A DNA stretch of 64,000 nucleotides, from contig JADIZR010000008.1 of the NCBI GenBank assembly GCA_016704655.1, positions 124,001 through 188,000 on the forward strand. The letters are read 5' to 3'. This DNA comes from Pseudomonadota bacterium (lineage in GTDB: Bacteria > Pseudomonadota > Gammaproteobacteria > Steroidobacterales > Steroidobacteraceae). The translations under genes were made by a program, and so were the position numbers. Below the pieces are notes generated by a model that did not search any database, had not been told where the DNA came from, and saw nothing but the letters and a program-made list of their open reading frames with translations. This document shows, one piece after another, positions 29,073-39,550 of the stretch. The first letter of the stretch is position 1, and each line of letters starts with the position of its first letter.

Positions 29073-32000
29073 ATGATCAACAGGATCATTCGTGCCTCGC
29101 TCGAAAACCGGGCGCTGGTGCTGCTGCTGGCGTTCATGCTGGCGACCGTCGGCGCGTACTCCGTGCTGCACACGCCGGTCGACGCGCTGCCCGACCTCTC
29201 GGACGTGCAGGTCATCGTGCGCACGCCCTATCCGGGCCAGGCGCCACGCGTCGTCGAAGACCAGGTCACGTACCCGCTGACGACGGCACTGCTCTCAGTG
29301 CCGGGCGCCACGACGGTGCGGGGCTATTCGTTCTACGGCGATTCGTTCGTCAACGTGCTGTTCGCCGATGGCACCGATCCGTACTGGGCACGTTCGCGCG
29401 TGCTCGAGTACCTGAGCCAGGCGGCTGCCCGACTGCCCGAGGGCGTGCGTCCCGCGCTCGGTCCCGACGCCACGGGCGTGGGCTGGATCTACCAGTACGC
29501 GCTGATCGACCGCACGGGTGCGCACGACCTCGCGCAGCTGCGCAGCCTGCAGGACTGGTTCCTCAAGTTCGAGCTGCAGGCGCTCGACGGCGTGGCCGAG
29601 GTCGCGACGATCGGCGGCATGGTCAAGCAGTACCAGGTGGTGGTCGATCCGCTGCGCCTGCGCGGCTACGGCATCCCGCTGATGATGGTCGAGCAGGCGA
29701 TCCGTGAGGGCAACCAGGAAGTCGGCGGATCGGTGGTCGAGATGGCCGAGGCCGAGTACATGGTGCGTGCCACGGGCTACGTGAAGAGCATCGGCGACCT
29801 CGAGCGCATCCCGGTGATGGCGACGAAGGACGGCACGACCGTGCTGCTGCGCGACGTGGCGGAAGTGCGGCTCGGGCCCGAGATGCGCCGGGGCATCGGC
29901 GAACTCGACGGCGAGGGCGAGGCGGTCGGCGGCGTGGTCGTCATGCGCAACGGCGATAACGCGCGCGACACGATCGTGCGCGTGAAGGCGAAGCTCGATG
30001 AACTGCGCGCGGGCCTGCCGGAAGGCGTCGAGATCGTCACCACCTACGACCGGTCCTCGCTGATCAAGCGCGCCGTCGACCACCTGCAGGGCAAGTTGCT
30101 CGACGAGTTCCTGGTCGTGGCGCTGGTCTGCCTCGTTTTCCTGTTCCACGTACGTTCGGGGCTGATCGTCGTGATCGTCACGCCGATCGCCGTCGCGTCG
30201 GCCTTCATCGTGATGCGCGCGCAGGGCATCAACGCCAACATCATGTCGCTCGGCGGCATCGCGATCGCGATCGGCACGCTGGTGGACGCGGCGATCGTGA
30301 TGATCGAAAACGTGCACAAGAAGCTCGAGCACGAGCCGGACGAATCCCGACGCATGGAAGCGATCTACGCCGGGTGCCGCGAAGTCGGACCGTCGCTGTT
30401 CTTCTCGCTGATGATCGTGGCGCTGTCGTTCCTGCCGGTGTTCACGCTCGAAGCGCAGGAAGGGCGCCTGTTTGCGCCGCTCGCGTACACCAAGACCTAT
30501 GCGATGGTGGCGGCGTCGCTGCTCTCGATCACGCTGGTGCCGGTGCTGATCTGGTACCTGGTGCGCGGGCGTATCCGCCCGGAGAACTCGAACCCGGTCA
30601 ATCGCGCTGCGGCAGCCGCGTACAAGCCGTTCCTGCAGGTCGCGCTGCGATACCCGTGGGCGGTGACCGCGGGCGCTGTGCTGCTGGTCCTGGTGACGCT
30701 GTGGCCCGCCTCGCGACTCGGCACGGAGTTCATGCCCGAGCTCGACGAGGGCGACCTGCTCTACATGCCGACTACGCTGCCCGGCCTCTCGACGGATGCC
30801 GCCCGCTCGCTGCTGCAGCAGACCGACCGGCTGATCAAGACGGTACCCGAGGTCGAGCGCGTCTTCGGCAAGGCCGGTCGCGCTGAAAGCGCCACCGATC
30901 CCGCGCCGATCGAGATGTTCGAGACCACCGTCATGCTCAAGCCGCGCGATCAGTGGCGACCCGGGATGACGCCGGAGAAGCTCAAGGCCGAACTCGACGC
31001 GCTGGTGAAATTGCCCGGCGTGTCGAATGCCTGGGGGTACCCGATCAAGACCCGCATCGACATGCTCGCGACGGGCATCCGCACACCCGTGGGCATCAAG
31101 ATCATGGGTCCCGACCTGGCGACGATCCAGCAACTCGGACAGCAGATCGAGGCGATCGTGAAGGCCGTGCCTGGAACGACGTCCGTCTATGCCGAGCGGA
31201 CGGCCACCGGGCGGTACGTGGACATCGACATCGACCGCGTGGCGGCCGGGCGCTACGGGCTCAACATCAAGGACGTGCAGGACATCGTCGGCAGCGCCGT
31301 CGGCGGCATGACGGTCAGCTATACCGTGGAAGGACTCGAGCGGTACCCGATCAACCTGCGTTATCCGCAGGACTTCCGCGATTCGCTGGAGAAGCTGCGG
31401 CAACTGCCGATCGTCGCGCCGACCGGCGCGAACGTGACGCTGCAGGACGTCGCCAGGGTCGAGATCGCCGATGGTCCCGGCATGATCCGCAGCGAGAACG
31501 CGCGCCCGTCGGGCTGGGTCTTCGTCGACATCCACGACCGCGACCTCGGCGGCTACGTCAACGAGGCCAAGGCTCGCATCGCGGACGAGCTGACGCTGCC
31601 CGCGGGCTACAGCCTGGGCTGGTCGGGGCAGTACGAATACCTGCAACGGGCGGTCGAGCGCCTGCAGCTCGTCGTGCCGCTCACGCTCGGCATCATCGTG
31701 CTGCTGCTCTACCTGAATTTCCGCAATGCGCGCGACGTCGGTTTGATTCTGTTCACCTTGCCGTTCGCGCTCGTCGGCGGCGTCTGGCTGCTGTATTTCC
31801 TTGGCTACGACCTCTCGATCGCCGCAGTCGTCGGTTTCATCGCGCTGGCGGGCGTTGCCGCGGAAACTGGCGTGGTGATGGTCATGTACCTGGAGCACTC
31901 GTGGGCCGAACGCCGCGCGCGCCGCCGCCGAGAACCGTGAGCCGACGCGGCGCGAGTTGCGCGAGGCGATCGTCGACGGGGCGCTGTTGCGGTTGCGACC

Positions 32001-32199
32001 GAAGCTGATGACCGTGATCACGATCATCGTCGGCCTGCTGCCCATCATGTGGGGATCGGGCACGGGTGCCGCCGTCATGCGCCGCATCGCTGCTCCGATG
32101 GTCGGCGGCATGGTGTCGGCCACGGTGCTGACGCTGGTCATCATTCCGTCGCTGTACCTGCTGCTGAACGGCTGGAAACTCCGGGACGAGCAGGGCTGA
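29073..32199 (+). CDS. cusA: CusA-type heavy-metal RND pump, one frameshift near the C-terminus
   Basis: Inner-membrane RND transporter, ~1042 residues joined, 12 helices and two large periplasmic loops. 'PVDALPDLSDVQVIVRTPYP' at the N-terminus, 'GGIAIAIGTLVDAAIVMIEN' (helix 4 with the proton-relay acids) and 'GFIALAGVAAETGVVMV' are HME-type signatures. Metal-site methionines are plausible in the periplasmic part ('DLLYMPTTLPGLS'). The frame breaks near 31920 in a CG-rich run (one extra base); continuation 'AAENREPTRRELREAIVDGA' then the last two helices complete it. It pumps Cu(I)/Ag(I) in the best-studied members. Confidence 0.93.
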
Positions 32200-32261
32200 C
32201 CGCGCCAGTTGCAGTGACGGATTTAGAACCACTGGCGTCCTGGTGCGCCTAAAATGAGCGG

Positions 32262-34550
32262 ATGGATTCCCCATCTTCCCATTCCGCCGGTCACGATTGT
32301 TGCGGCAAGCCGGGCCCCACGGCCGGCGCCGCTCCCGCTGCGATCGCCGCGATGCCCGCGGCGCAAGCGTCGTGTTGCCACGCCGCGGGCGTCGTCGCAG
32401 CCGACATGCCGGCCGCTGCGCGCGCGCTGGCTCCAGGTGAAGTGCTCTACGTCTGCCCGATGTGCCCGGGCGTCGAAAGTCCAGTCCCGGGCGCCTGCCC
32501 CAGGTGCGGCATGGCGCTCGAGCGGGCCGTGCCGGTGGCAATGGCCGGTGATGATCCGGAACTGGTCGACATGCGGCGGCGGTTCGGGTGGGCGGTCGTT
32601 TTCTCCGTGCCGCTCGTGGCGCTGGCGATGGGCGGCATGCTCGGCGGTTTGCCGCGTGCGCTGACCGGCCCGACCAGCGGCTGGCTGCAGTTTGCGCTGG
32701 CCACTCCCGTTGTCCTCTGGTGCGGCGCACCGCTGCTGCAGCGCGGCTGGCGGTCGCTGCGCTCACGCAGTTTCAACATGTTCACGCTGATCGGGCTCGG
32801 CGTCGCGGTGGCCTACGGCTTCAGCGTACTGGCCGTGATGTTGCCGCGGCTCGTGCCACAGGCTTTTCGCCATGGCGAGTCGGCGGGCCTGTACTTCGAA
32901 TCGGCGGCGATGATCGTGACGCTGGTGCTGCTCGGCCAGGTGCTCGAGCTGCGCGCGCGACAAAAGACGGGGGCTGCGCTGCGTGCGCTGCTCGACCTCG
33001 TGCCGCGCAAGGCACACCGGATCGAACCCGATGGTACCGAAGCGGAAGTCGAACTCGCGCACGTGCAGGCCGGTGATACGCTGCGCGTACGGCCGGGCGA
33101 AAAAATTCCCGTCGATGGCACGGTGCTCGAAGGCGCCGGCGCAGTCGACGAATCCATGCTCACCGGTGAATCGATCCCCGCCGACAAGGCGCCAGGCGCT
33201 GCCTTGATCGGCGGTACCGTCAATGGCGGGGGCGCCTTCGTCATGCGCGCGGACCGGGTTGGCGGCGCGACGCTGCTGGCGCAGATCGTGCAGACCGTCG
33301 CCGACGCGCAGCGCAGCCGTGCGCCCGTGCAGGCCCTGGCCGATCGGGTGTCCTCGTGGTTCGTGCCGGTCGTCATCGCCGTAGCCGTCCTCGCTGCGAT
33401 CGTCTGGATGAGCGTCGGGCCCGAGCCGCGGCTCGCGTATGCGCTCATCGTCGCGGTGAGTACCCTCATCATTGCGTGCCCGTGCGCGCTGGGGCTCGCG
33501 ACTCCGATGTCCATGACGGTCGCCATGGGACGTGGTGCCCAGGCCGGTGTGCTGTTCCGCAATGCGGACGCGCTCGAGCGGCTCGAGCACGTCGACACAC
33601 TCGTGTTCGACAAAACGGGCACGCTGACGCATGGCCGGCCCGAAGTCGTGACCGTGCTGCCCGTCGATGGCGTGCCCGAAAACGAGCTGATTCGTTTCGC
33701 CGCGAGCCTTGAGCAGTCGAGTGAGCACCCGCTGGGCCAGGCGATCGTCCGGCATGCGCTCGGGCGCGGCCTGCGCCTGGGCCGCAGCTACGGATTCGAG
33801 GCGTTTCCGGGCGCCGGCGCCGCGGGCGTGGTGCAGTTGCGCAAGGTGCTGGTCGGTACCGAGGCGCTGCTGCAGTCGGAGCGCATCGATCCCGGGTCAC
33901 TGGTGGCCGAGGCCGCACACTTGCGCGAGCACGGGCAGACCGTGGTGTTCGTCGCAGTCGATGGCCACCCGGTCGGACTGATCTCGCTCGCAGACCCTCT
34001 CAAGACCGAGGCGTGGGACGTGGTCAAGTCGCTGCAGGACCTTGGCTTGCGTGTCGTGCTCGTTTCGGGCGACCACGTGGCTTCGGCACGGGCGATCGCC
34101 GGGCAGGCAGGCATCAAGGAGTTCCACGGCGGCGTGGATCCAGCCGACAAGGCCGAAATGGTGCAGCAGCTGCGGGCAGAAGGCCGCGTGGTAGCGATGG
34201 CTGGCGACGGCATCAATGATGCGCCGGCACTCGCGGTCGCCGACGCCGGCATCGCCATGGGCGCCGGCACGGACGTGGCCAAGCAGACGGCAGGCGTCGT
34301 GCTGGTGAGCAACGACCTGCGAGGCCTGGTCCGCGCATTCCGGCTCAGCGGCAGGACGATGAACAACGTGCGCCAGAACCTCTGGTTCGCGTTCGGCTAC
34401 AACGCGCTCGGCGTGCCGCTCGCGGCCGGCGTGCTGTACCCGGTTTTCGGCTGGTTGCTGTCGCCCTGGATCGCCGCGGCCGCCATGTCGTTGAGTTCGG
34501 TCAGCGTCATTTCGAACGCGCTGCGACTGCGACGGGCGAAGCTCGACTGA
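32262..34550 (+). CDS. copA: Cu(I)-exporting P-type ATPase
   Basis: 762 residues, P1B-type. The N-terminus is Cys/His-rich ('GHDCCGKPG', 'ASCCHAAG') and contains 'YVCPMCPGVESPVPGACPRC', the same metal-binding module class as in CusB. Core motifs: 'LTGES' (actuator), 'CPCALGLATP' (ion path), 'DKTGTLTHG' (phosphorylated Asp), 'SSEHPLG' (HP locus), 'GDGINDAPAL'. Helix 7 'WFAFGYNALGVP' and helix 8 'MSLSSVSVISNALR' fit Cu(I) selectivity. It sits 63 bases after cusA and may have its own promoter. Confidence 0.95.
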   Translation: MDSPSSHSAGHDCCGKPGPTAGAAPAAIAAMPAAQASCCHAAGVVAADMPAAARALAPGEVLYVCPMCPGVESPVPGACPRCGMALERAVPVAMAGDDPELVDMRRRFGWAVVFSVPLVALAMGGMLGGLPRALTGPTSGWLQFALATPVVLWCGAPLLQRGWRSLRSRSFNMFTLIGLGVAVAYGFSVLAVMLPRLVPQAFRHGESAGLYFESAAMIVTLVLLGQVLELRARQKTGAALRALLDLVPRKAHRIEPDGTEAEVELAHVQAGDTLRVRPGEKIPVDGTVLEGAGAVDESMLTGESIPADKAPGAALIGGTVNGGGAFVMRADRVGGATLLAQIVQTVADAQRSRAPVQALADRVSSWFVPVVIAVAVLAAIVWMSVGPEPRLAYALIVAVSTLIIACPCALGLATPMSMTVAMGRGAQAGVLFRNADALERLEHVDTLVFDKTGTLTHGRPEVVTVLPVDGVPENELIRFAASLEQSSEHPLGQAIVRHALGRGLRLGRSYGFEAFPGAGAAGVVQLRKVLVGTEALLQSERIDPGSLVAEAAHLREHGQTVVFVAVDGHPVGLISLADPLKTEAWDVVKSLQDLGLRVVLVSGDHVASARAIAGQAGIKEFHGGVDPADKAEMVQQLRAEGRVVAMAGDGINDAPALAVADAGIAMGAGTDVAKQTAGVVLVSNDLRGLVRAFRLSGRTMNNVRQNLWFAFGYNALGVPLAAGVLYPVFGWLLSPWIAAAAMSLSSVSVISNALRLRRAKLD

Positions 34551-34572
34551 CGGCGTTTGCTACCATCGACGC

Positions 34573-35682
34573 ATGAGCAAGTCCCTGGATTCCAATCCGC
34601 GCCGCGACGGCTATCGCATGCCCGGCGAGTTCGAGCCGCACTCGGCCTGCTGGCTGCTGTGGCCCGAGCGTCCAGACAACTGGCGGCTCGGCGCCAAGCC
34701 CGCCCAGCAGGCGTTCGTGAGGCTCGCGACTGCCATTGCGGGCAGCGAACCTGTGACCGTCGGCGTCTCTGCTGCGCAGTATGCGAATGCGCGTCGATTG
34801 CTGCCGACGCAGGTGCGCGTCGTCGAGCTCTCGAGCAACGATGCGTGGATGCGCGACGTCGGGCCGACGTTCGTCGTCAACGATCGCGGCGGCATCCGTG
34901 GCGTCGACTGGCAGTTCAACGCCTGGGGCGGCCTGCGGGGCGGGCTGTATTTTCCGTGGGACCGTGACGATGCGGTGGCGCAGAAAGTCACCGAGATCGA
35001 AGGCTGTGACCGCTACCGGGCGCCCTTCATCCTGGAAGGCGGGTCGATCCACGTGGACGGGCAGGGCACGGTGATCACGACCGAGGAATGCCTGCTCAAT
35101 CCCAATCGCAACCCGGGTCTCAGCCGCGCGCAGATCGAGACGCAGCTCAAGCGCTACCTGAATGTCGAGACCGTCGTGTGGCTGGGCAAGGGCGTGCTGC
35201 ACGACGAGACGGACGGCCACGTCGACAACCTGTGTGCCTACGTGCGGCCGGCCGAGGTCGTGCTGACGTGGACGAACGACCGCAACGACCCGCAGTACGA
35301 AATTTCACGCGATGCCCATGAGCGGCTGAAGGATGCGCGCGATGCGCGCGGCCGTCGCTTCAAGGTGCACAAGCTGCAGCAGCCGGGTCCCTTGCACATG
35401 ACTGCAGAGGAGGCCGCGGGCGTCGATGTCGCGGAAGGCACCCAGCCGCGCGCCGCGGGGGGTCGCCTGGCGGCGTCGTACGTCAATTTCTACATCGGCA
35501 ACCGCTGTATCGTCGCTCCATTGCTCGACCCGCGCCGCGACCGGGACGCCTTGCGCAAGCTGCAGGACCTGTTCCCCAAGCGCGAGGTCGTCGGCGTGCC
35601 CGGACGCGAGCTCCTGCTCGGCGGCGGCAACGTCCACTGCGTCACGCAGCAGGTGCCGCTCGCGCGGGATCGTCGCCGCTGA
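34573..35682 (+). CDS. aguA: Agmatine deiminase
   Basis: 369 residues, full-length guanidino-modifying enzyme (porphyromonas-type peptidylarginine deiminase family) converting agmatine to N-carbamoylputrescine. 'SNDAWMRDVGPTFV' holds substrate-binding Asp, 'ILEGGSIHVDG' the second acidic pair, 'HDETDGHVDN' the catalytic His, and 'GGGNVHCVTQQ' the nucleophilic Cys near residue 358. N-carbamoylputrescine amidase (aguB) is not adjacent and not in the window. The product would feed putrescine to the spu pathway. Confidence 0.95.
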   Translation: MSKSLDSNPRRDGYRMPGEFEPHSACWLLWPERPDNWRLGAKPAQQAFVRLATAIAGSEPVTVGVSAAQYANARRLLPTQVRVVELSSNDAWMRDVGPTFVVNDRGGIRGVDWQFNAWGGLRGGLYFPWDRDDAVAQKVTEIEGCDRYRAPFILEGGSIHVDGQGTVITTEECLLNPNRNPGLSRAQIETQLKRYLNVETVVWLGKGVLHDETDGHVDNLCAYVRPAEVVLTWTNDRNDPQYEISRDAHERLKDARDARGRRFKVHKLQQPGPLHMTAEEAAGVDVAEGTQPRAAGGRLAASYVNFYIGNRCIVAPLLDPRRDRDALRKLQDLFPKREVVGVPGRELLLGGGNVHCVTQQVPLARDRRR

Positions 35683-35690
35683 GGCGTGCC

Positions 35691-37193
35691 ATGGCCACCG
35701 CACGCAGGCTGCACGAAGCGCTGAGCGGTCGCCGCCTGACGCGGCTCGAGTACGAGCATGCCTTGCCCAGGCTGCAGGACGCGCTGCTCGATGCGCAGTT
35801 CACGCTGGCGCGATCACGCAGGCACGCGGTGGTGATGATCGTGACGGGCATTCCGGCGGCAGGCCGCAGTGAAGTGGTCAATGAATTGATGGGCTGGCTC
35901 GATCCGAAGCTCGCCACCGTCTATGGCTTTCACGCGCCGAACGACGTCGAACGCGAGCGGCCGACCCTGTGGCGCTACTGGCGACTGCTGCCGCCGAAAG
36001 GCCGGATCGCCATCCTGCATGGCGGCTGGTACCAGGACCTGCTGCTCGGAGCGGCCGGTCTCGGCGTCAAGACCGCATCGAATCCGGCGCAGCTGCGCCA
36101 GGGCGTCGCGCGCGTGCGGCAACTCGAGCAGATGCTGGTGCGCGACGGCGTCGTGGTGTGCAAGGTGCACCTGCACGTTGCGCCCGCGACGCAGAAGAAG
36201 CGGCTCGCCAGGCTGCAGGCGAACAAGGCCACTCGCTGGCGTGTGACGCAGGAAGATCGCTGGCTGGCGCGCCGCTACCGGCCGGTCGAACGGGCCTTCG
36301 AACGCACGCTGGTCGCCACCGATCAGCCCCTCGCTCCCTGGCAGGTCGTGGATGGCACGGACAGCCAGCATCGCGCGCTCGAAGTGGGACGGCAGCTGCT
36401 GGCAGCGATCGAGCACGCGGACGACAGGATCCCACGCAGCAGTTATGTACCGAAGGGCGCCGTGGCGACTGCTGCCATACGTGCTCGATTCAAGACCAAG
36501 CCCGCCGGCGCCCTGCCGAGCGACGACGAGTACGACGCGGAACTCGAGCGGCTGCAGGGCAGGCTGGCGTTGCTTTCGCGGCGCAAGTGTTTCGAGCGGC
36601 ACGCGGTCGTCGCGGCATTCGAAGGCATGGACGCCGCCGGCAAGGGCGGCGCGATCCGGCGTATCATCGCCGCGCTCGACGCACGGCAGTTCCGCGTCGT
36701 GCCGATCTCGGCGCCGACGCCCGAAGAGCTCGCGCGGCCTTACCTCTGGCGCTTCTGGTTTCAGCTGCCGCCCCGGGGCCACTACACTCTCTTTGATCGC
36801 AGCTGGTACGGACGCGTGCTGGTCGAGCGGGTGCGGGGCTTCGCGTCGGCGCCCGACTGGCAGCGTGCGTACGACGAGATCAACGAGTTCGAGCGCCAGC
36901 TCGCCGAGCACCGCATCATCGTCGCGAAGTTCTGGCTGGCGGTGAGCCGTGACGAGCAGCTCGAGCGCTTTGCCGAGCGCGATCGCAACCCGCTCAAGCG
37001 CTTCAAGGTCGATCCCGAGGACTGGGCCAATCGCAAGCACTGGGCCGCGTACCAGCGCGCTGCGCAGGACATGGTGGCGCGCACCGATACCCGGCATGCG
37101 CCCTGGACGATCGTGCCCGCCGACGACAAACGCCGGGCGCGCCTCGCGGTGCTGCGCGCGCTCGGTGACTGCATCGAAGCCGTGATCGGCTGA
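35691..37193 (+). CDS. pap: Polyphosphate:AMP phosphotransferase (PPK2 class II, two domains)
   Basis: 500 residues in two tandem PPK2 P-loop domains. The first has a degenerate loop 'VTGIPAAGRSEVVN'; the second has the active 'FEGMDAAGKGGAIRRI' and lid/DRSWYGR motif. This layout matches PAP, which makes ADP from AMP and polyphosphate. ATG 35691 lies 9 bases after aguA, so co-transcription is likely, though the pathways differ. Confidence 0.93.
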   Translation: MATARRLHEALSGRRLTRLEYEHALPRLQDALLDAQFTLARSRRHAVVMIVTGIPAAGRSEVVNELMGWLDPKLATVYGFHAPNDVERERPTLWRYWRLLPPKGRIAILHGGWYQDLLLGAAGLGVKTASNPAQLRQGVARVRQLEQMLVRDGVVVCKVHLHVAPATQKKRLARLQANKATRWRVTQEDRWLARRYRPVERAFERTLVATDQPLAPWQVVDGTDSQHRALEVGRQLLAAIEHADDRIPRSSYVPKGAVATAAIRARFKTKPAGALPSDDEYDAELERLQGRLALLSRRKCFERHAVVAAFEGMDAAGKGGAIRRIIAALDARQFRVVPISAPTPEELARPYLWRFWFQLPPRGHYTLFDRSWYGRVLVERVRGFASAPDWQRAYDEINEFERQLAEHRIIVAKFWLAVSRDEQLERFAERDRNPLKRFKVDPEDWANRKHWAAYQRAAQDMVARTDTRHAPWTIVPADDKRRARLAVLRALGDCIEAVIG

Positions 37194-37222
37194 CGACGCG
37201 GGCAATTTATGCAGGAGACTGA

Positions 37223-38158
37223 ATGCCGCACATTGCCCTGGTGAGCACGTTCGACGCGCTCGCGCTCGACGAGGACATGCCGCCGCTCGTGGCGGCGCTG
37301 GTGCGCGAGGGTGCGCAAGTGTCGACGCCCTGCTGGGATGATGCGACCGTGGACTGGTCGGCGTTCGACCTGGCCTTGCTGCGTTCGACGTGGAACTACG
37401 TGGAGCGCATCGACGAGTTCCGCGCGTGGACGCGGCGCTGTTCGCAGCAGACCCGACTGCTCAATCCGCCCGAGGTCGTGGACTGGAACACGGATAAGCA
37501 CTACCTGGCGCACCTGCACCGCGCGGGCGTGTCCGTCGTGCCGTCACGGTTCGTCGAGCCCGGCGAGGATGCGCGGGCAGCCCTGCAGCATTTCCTGGTG
37601 GGTGCTGCCGATTCGCTGTCCGCCGGGCGTGCCGTGCCGTTTGACCAGTTCGTGATCAAGCCGTCGATCGGGGCGGGGTCGCGCGACACAGCCCGCTACC
37701 GCTGCACCGATGCGGTCCGGGCGCTCGAGCACCTGTCAAGGCTCGTGGTCGCGGAGCGGCGCAGCGCGCTGCTGCAGCCGTACCTCGCGAGCGTCGATGA
37801 GTTCGGCGAAACGGCGCTCATCTTTTTCGGTGGGGAGGCCAGCCACGCGATCCGCAAGGGACCATTGCTGCAGCTGGACTCCGCGCTGGTCGCAGGATTG
37901 TTCGCGCCGGAAGAGATTACCGCGCGCGAACCGGGTGCCGACGAATACGCGCTCGCGGCAGCCGCTTACGCAGCGATTCCCTTTCCCGCGCCGCTCTACG
38001 CACGCATCGACATGATCCGGGACGACCGGGGGGCGCCTCTGATCCTCGAGCTGGAGTTGACGGAGCCGTCGGTATTCCTGGTCCACGCCCCGGGCAGCGC
38101 GGATCGGCTCGCCCGGCTGCTGATCGCGCCCATGCAGACCTGTGCGGAACGTCCCTAA
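37223..38158 (+). CDS. ATP-grasp ligase-like protein (RimK/DcsG type)
   Basis: 311 residues. The ATP-grasp layout is visible: an N-terminal 'LALLRSTWNYVERIDEF', nucleotide-binding 'FVIKPSIGAGSRDTARY' near residue 140, and the metal-binding tail 'RIDMIRDDRGAPLILELELT', where Asp and two Glu hold Mg. Related proteins include cycloserine ligase DcsG and other peptide-forming ligases; the substrate is unknown. GAGACTGA precedes ATG 37223. The gene ends tail to tail with the minus-strand DUF3570 gene, their stops overlapping by two to three bases. Confidence 0.82.
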   Translation: MPHIALVSTFDALALDEDMPPLVAALVREGAQVSTPCWDDATVDWSAFDLALLRSTWNYVERIDEFRAWTRRCSQQTRLLNPPEVVDWNTDKHYLAHLHRAGVSVVPSRFVEPGEDARAALQHFLVGAADSLSAGRAVPFDQFVIKPSIGAGSRDTARYRCTDAVRALEHLSRLVVAERRSALLQPYLASVDEFGETALIFFGGEASHAIRKGPLLQLDSALVAGLFAPEEITAREPGADEYALAAAAYAAIPFPAPLYARIDMIRDDRGAPLILELELTEPSVFLVHAPGSADRLARLLIAPMQTCAERP

Positions 38159-39303
38159 AACCAGCCCGAGACGAACAGGCGGAACACGTCGGCGTCGAAG
38201 CCGTAGAGCTCTTCGGTGCCCGGCGCGCCCCCGGCCGTGATGTCACGGAAGTCGTCGTACTGGTAGTTGATGCGATCGTAGAACAGGTTCACGGTCGACC
38301 GGCGCAGGCGGTCCCAGCCGAGCGAGGACAGTTCGTAGGTCGCTCCCAGGCTGAACATGTGGCTCGTGAACGTGCTGAGTTCCTTGTCGCGCGCCAGGAA
38401 GTTCTGCGCATCGGCGCGGGGGAACAGGTCGGAATAGAAGTCCGCCGCCGACTGGTCATACCAGCGGTAACCAGCCTCGAAGATCCAGCGCTTGCCCCAT
38501 GGGTGTGTGTAGCCGATCGACGCCGTGTTGGCGTCGATCCCCCAGGTGTCGGTGAAATAGCGGTACTCGCCGTGGACTGCGGCGCGGTGCGGCAGGAAGT
38601 ACCGCGCGTTGATCGCGACCGCGTTGCTGGTGCGGGTGTGCGGATACAGTTCGGGCTGGAACGAGAACCCGCGCGCGCTCGACTCGTCGAGGTAGCGCAC
38701 GGAACGATACGGGTTGTTGAGAAACCCCTCGTCGGTTATCACTTCGTAGTTGAGTCCCGTCATCAGCCGCGGCGTCACGATCAGCTGCAGGCCGAAGCGG
38801 TAGTTGCGGCGATCGACGGTCTCTTCGAACGCGTTGTCACCGTTCTTGCGCACTTCGTCCCAGCCCTGGCTGAAGCCGAACGATACGGTCGCCAGGTCGC
38901 CGAAGACGTCCTGGGTCAGGTCGAAGCTCGCCGTGTTCGCGGTGTAGTCGCTCTCGTCGCTCAGCGTGTAGCTCACGCTGTACTGAGTCTTGCCCTGCAG
39001 CAGGTCGAACGCGAGGCTGCCCTGCGTGCGCTCTTCCGTGTACGGACTCGCCGTCGTCATCACGTCGATCGACGCGCTCGACACCATGTCCATGTAGTAG
39101 TTGGCCGAGACCGAATACTTTTCCGCGAACTTCTTGCGTAACAGCACCGACGGGCCGTCGATCGTGACGCCGCCGCCGTCGTAGCGGTGGTAGAGGACGT
39201 CGGCGCGGTCGTCCGGCAGCACCGCGGCTTGCACGGCGCCGTGCGCCAGCAGCGCGATCGCGGTGCTGGCAGTCGTCCTGGAAACCCTGCGCAGGCTCGT
39301 CAA
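38155..39303 (-). CDS. DUF3570 family outer-membrane beta-barrel
   Basis: 382 residues. Signal peptide with cleavage near AVQA-AVLP; the rest is rich in alternating aromatic/polar strands ('YSVSANYYMDMV', 'GFLNNPYRSVRYLDESSARG', 'YRWYDQSAADFYSDLFPR') and ends in Phe as barrels do. This combination is the DUF3570 family; its role is unknown, but it is usually linked to the DUF4266 lipoprotein and TlpA thioredoxin seen immediately upstream. TTG 39303 is used: GAGG, 8 bases earlier, lies across the previous stop. Last gene of a six-gene minus-strand run starting at 44106. Confidence 0.85.
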   Translation of the reverse strand: MTSLRRVSRTTASTAIALLAHGAVQAAVLPDDRADVLYHRYDGGGVTIDGPSVLLRKKFAEKYSVSANYYMDMVSSASIDVMTTASPYTEERTQGSLAFDLLQGKTQYSVSYTLSDESDYTANTASFDLTQDVFGDLATVSFGFSQGWDEVRKNGDNAFEETVDRRNYRFGLQLIVTPRLMTGLNYEVITDEGFLNNPYRSVRYLDESSARGFSFQPELYPHTRTSNAVAINARYFLPHRAAVHGEYRYFTDTWGIDANTASIGYTHPWGKRWIFEAGYRWYDQSAADFYSDLFPRADAQNFLARDKELSTFTSHMFSLGATYELSSLGWDRLRRSTVNLFYDRINYQYDDFRDITAGGAPGTEELYGFDADVFRLFVSGWF

Positions 39304-39313
39304 CGTCGTGACC

Positions 39314-39550
39314 TCAATTGCAGCCGCAGCCGCCGCCGTGGCTGCCGGTCGCGCCGCGGGCGCCTTCCCGCGCTTCGAAGACGTGGTTGAGATAGGCGGC
39401 TGCCACGGGGTCGCGCTCCGCGGACATGACGATGTCGGCGAAATACTGGCGCTCGTATGGCTTTACCCACGGCTCGACGCTCGAACAGCCGCTGGACGCA
39501 GCGACAAGCACGAGCAGCAGGGCAATGCGGCAAGGCCTGCGCATGGTCAC
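39314..39550 (-). CDS. DUF4266 lipoprotein with Cys-rich C-terminus
   Basis: 78 residues. Basic start 'MTMRRPCRIALLLVLVAAS' and lipobox SSGC; mature part has 'WVKPYERQYFADIVM' and ends in 'SHGGGCGCN'. That GCGCN end and short length identify DUF4266. The pair of C-terminal cysteines beside Gly and His is a plausible metal or disulphide site. It overlaps the upstream TlpA gene by ATGA and is followed by DUF3570; the three occur together in many genomes. Confidence 0.82.
   Translation of the reverse strand: MTMRRPCRIALLLVLVAASSGCSSVEPWVKPYERQYFADIVMSAERDPVAAAYLNHVFEAREGARGATGSHGGGCGCN

Noticed and set aside
29295..32144. 949-codon antisense open frame
   Set aside because: Shadow of cusA; composition is typical of reverse-strand GC-rich reading.
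32200..32261. CueR-type operator and promoter before copA
   Set aside because: TAAAAT is present 7 bases before the ATG and an ACCA/TGGT pair upstream, but spacing and the -35 do not fit the consensus well enough.
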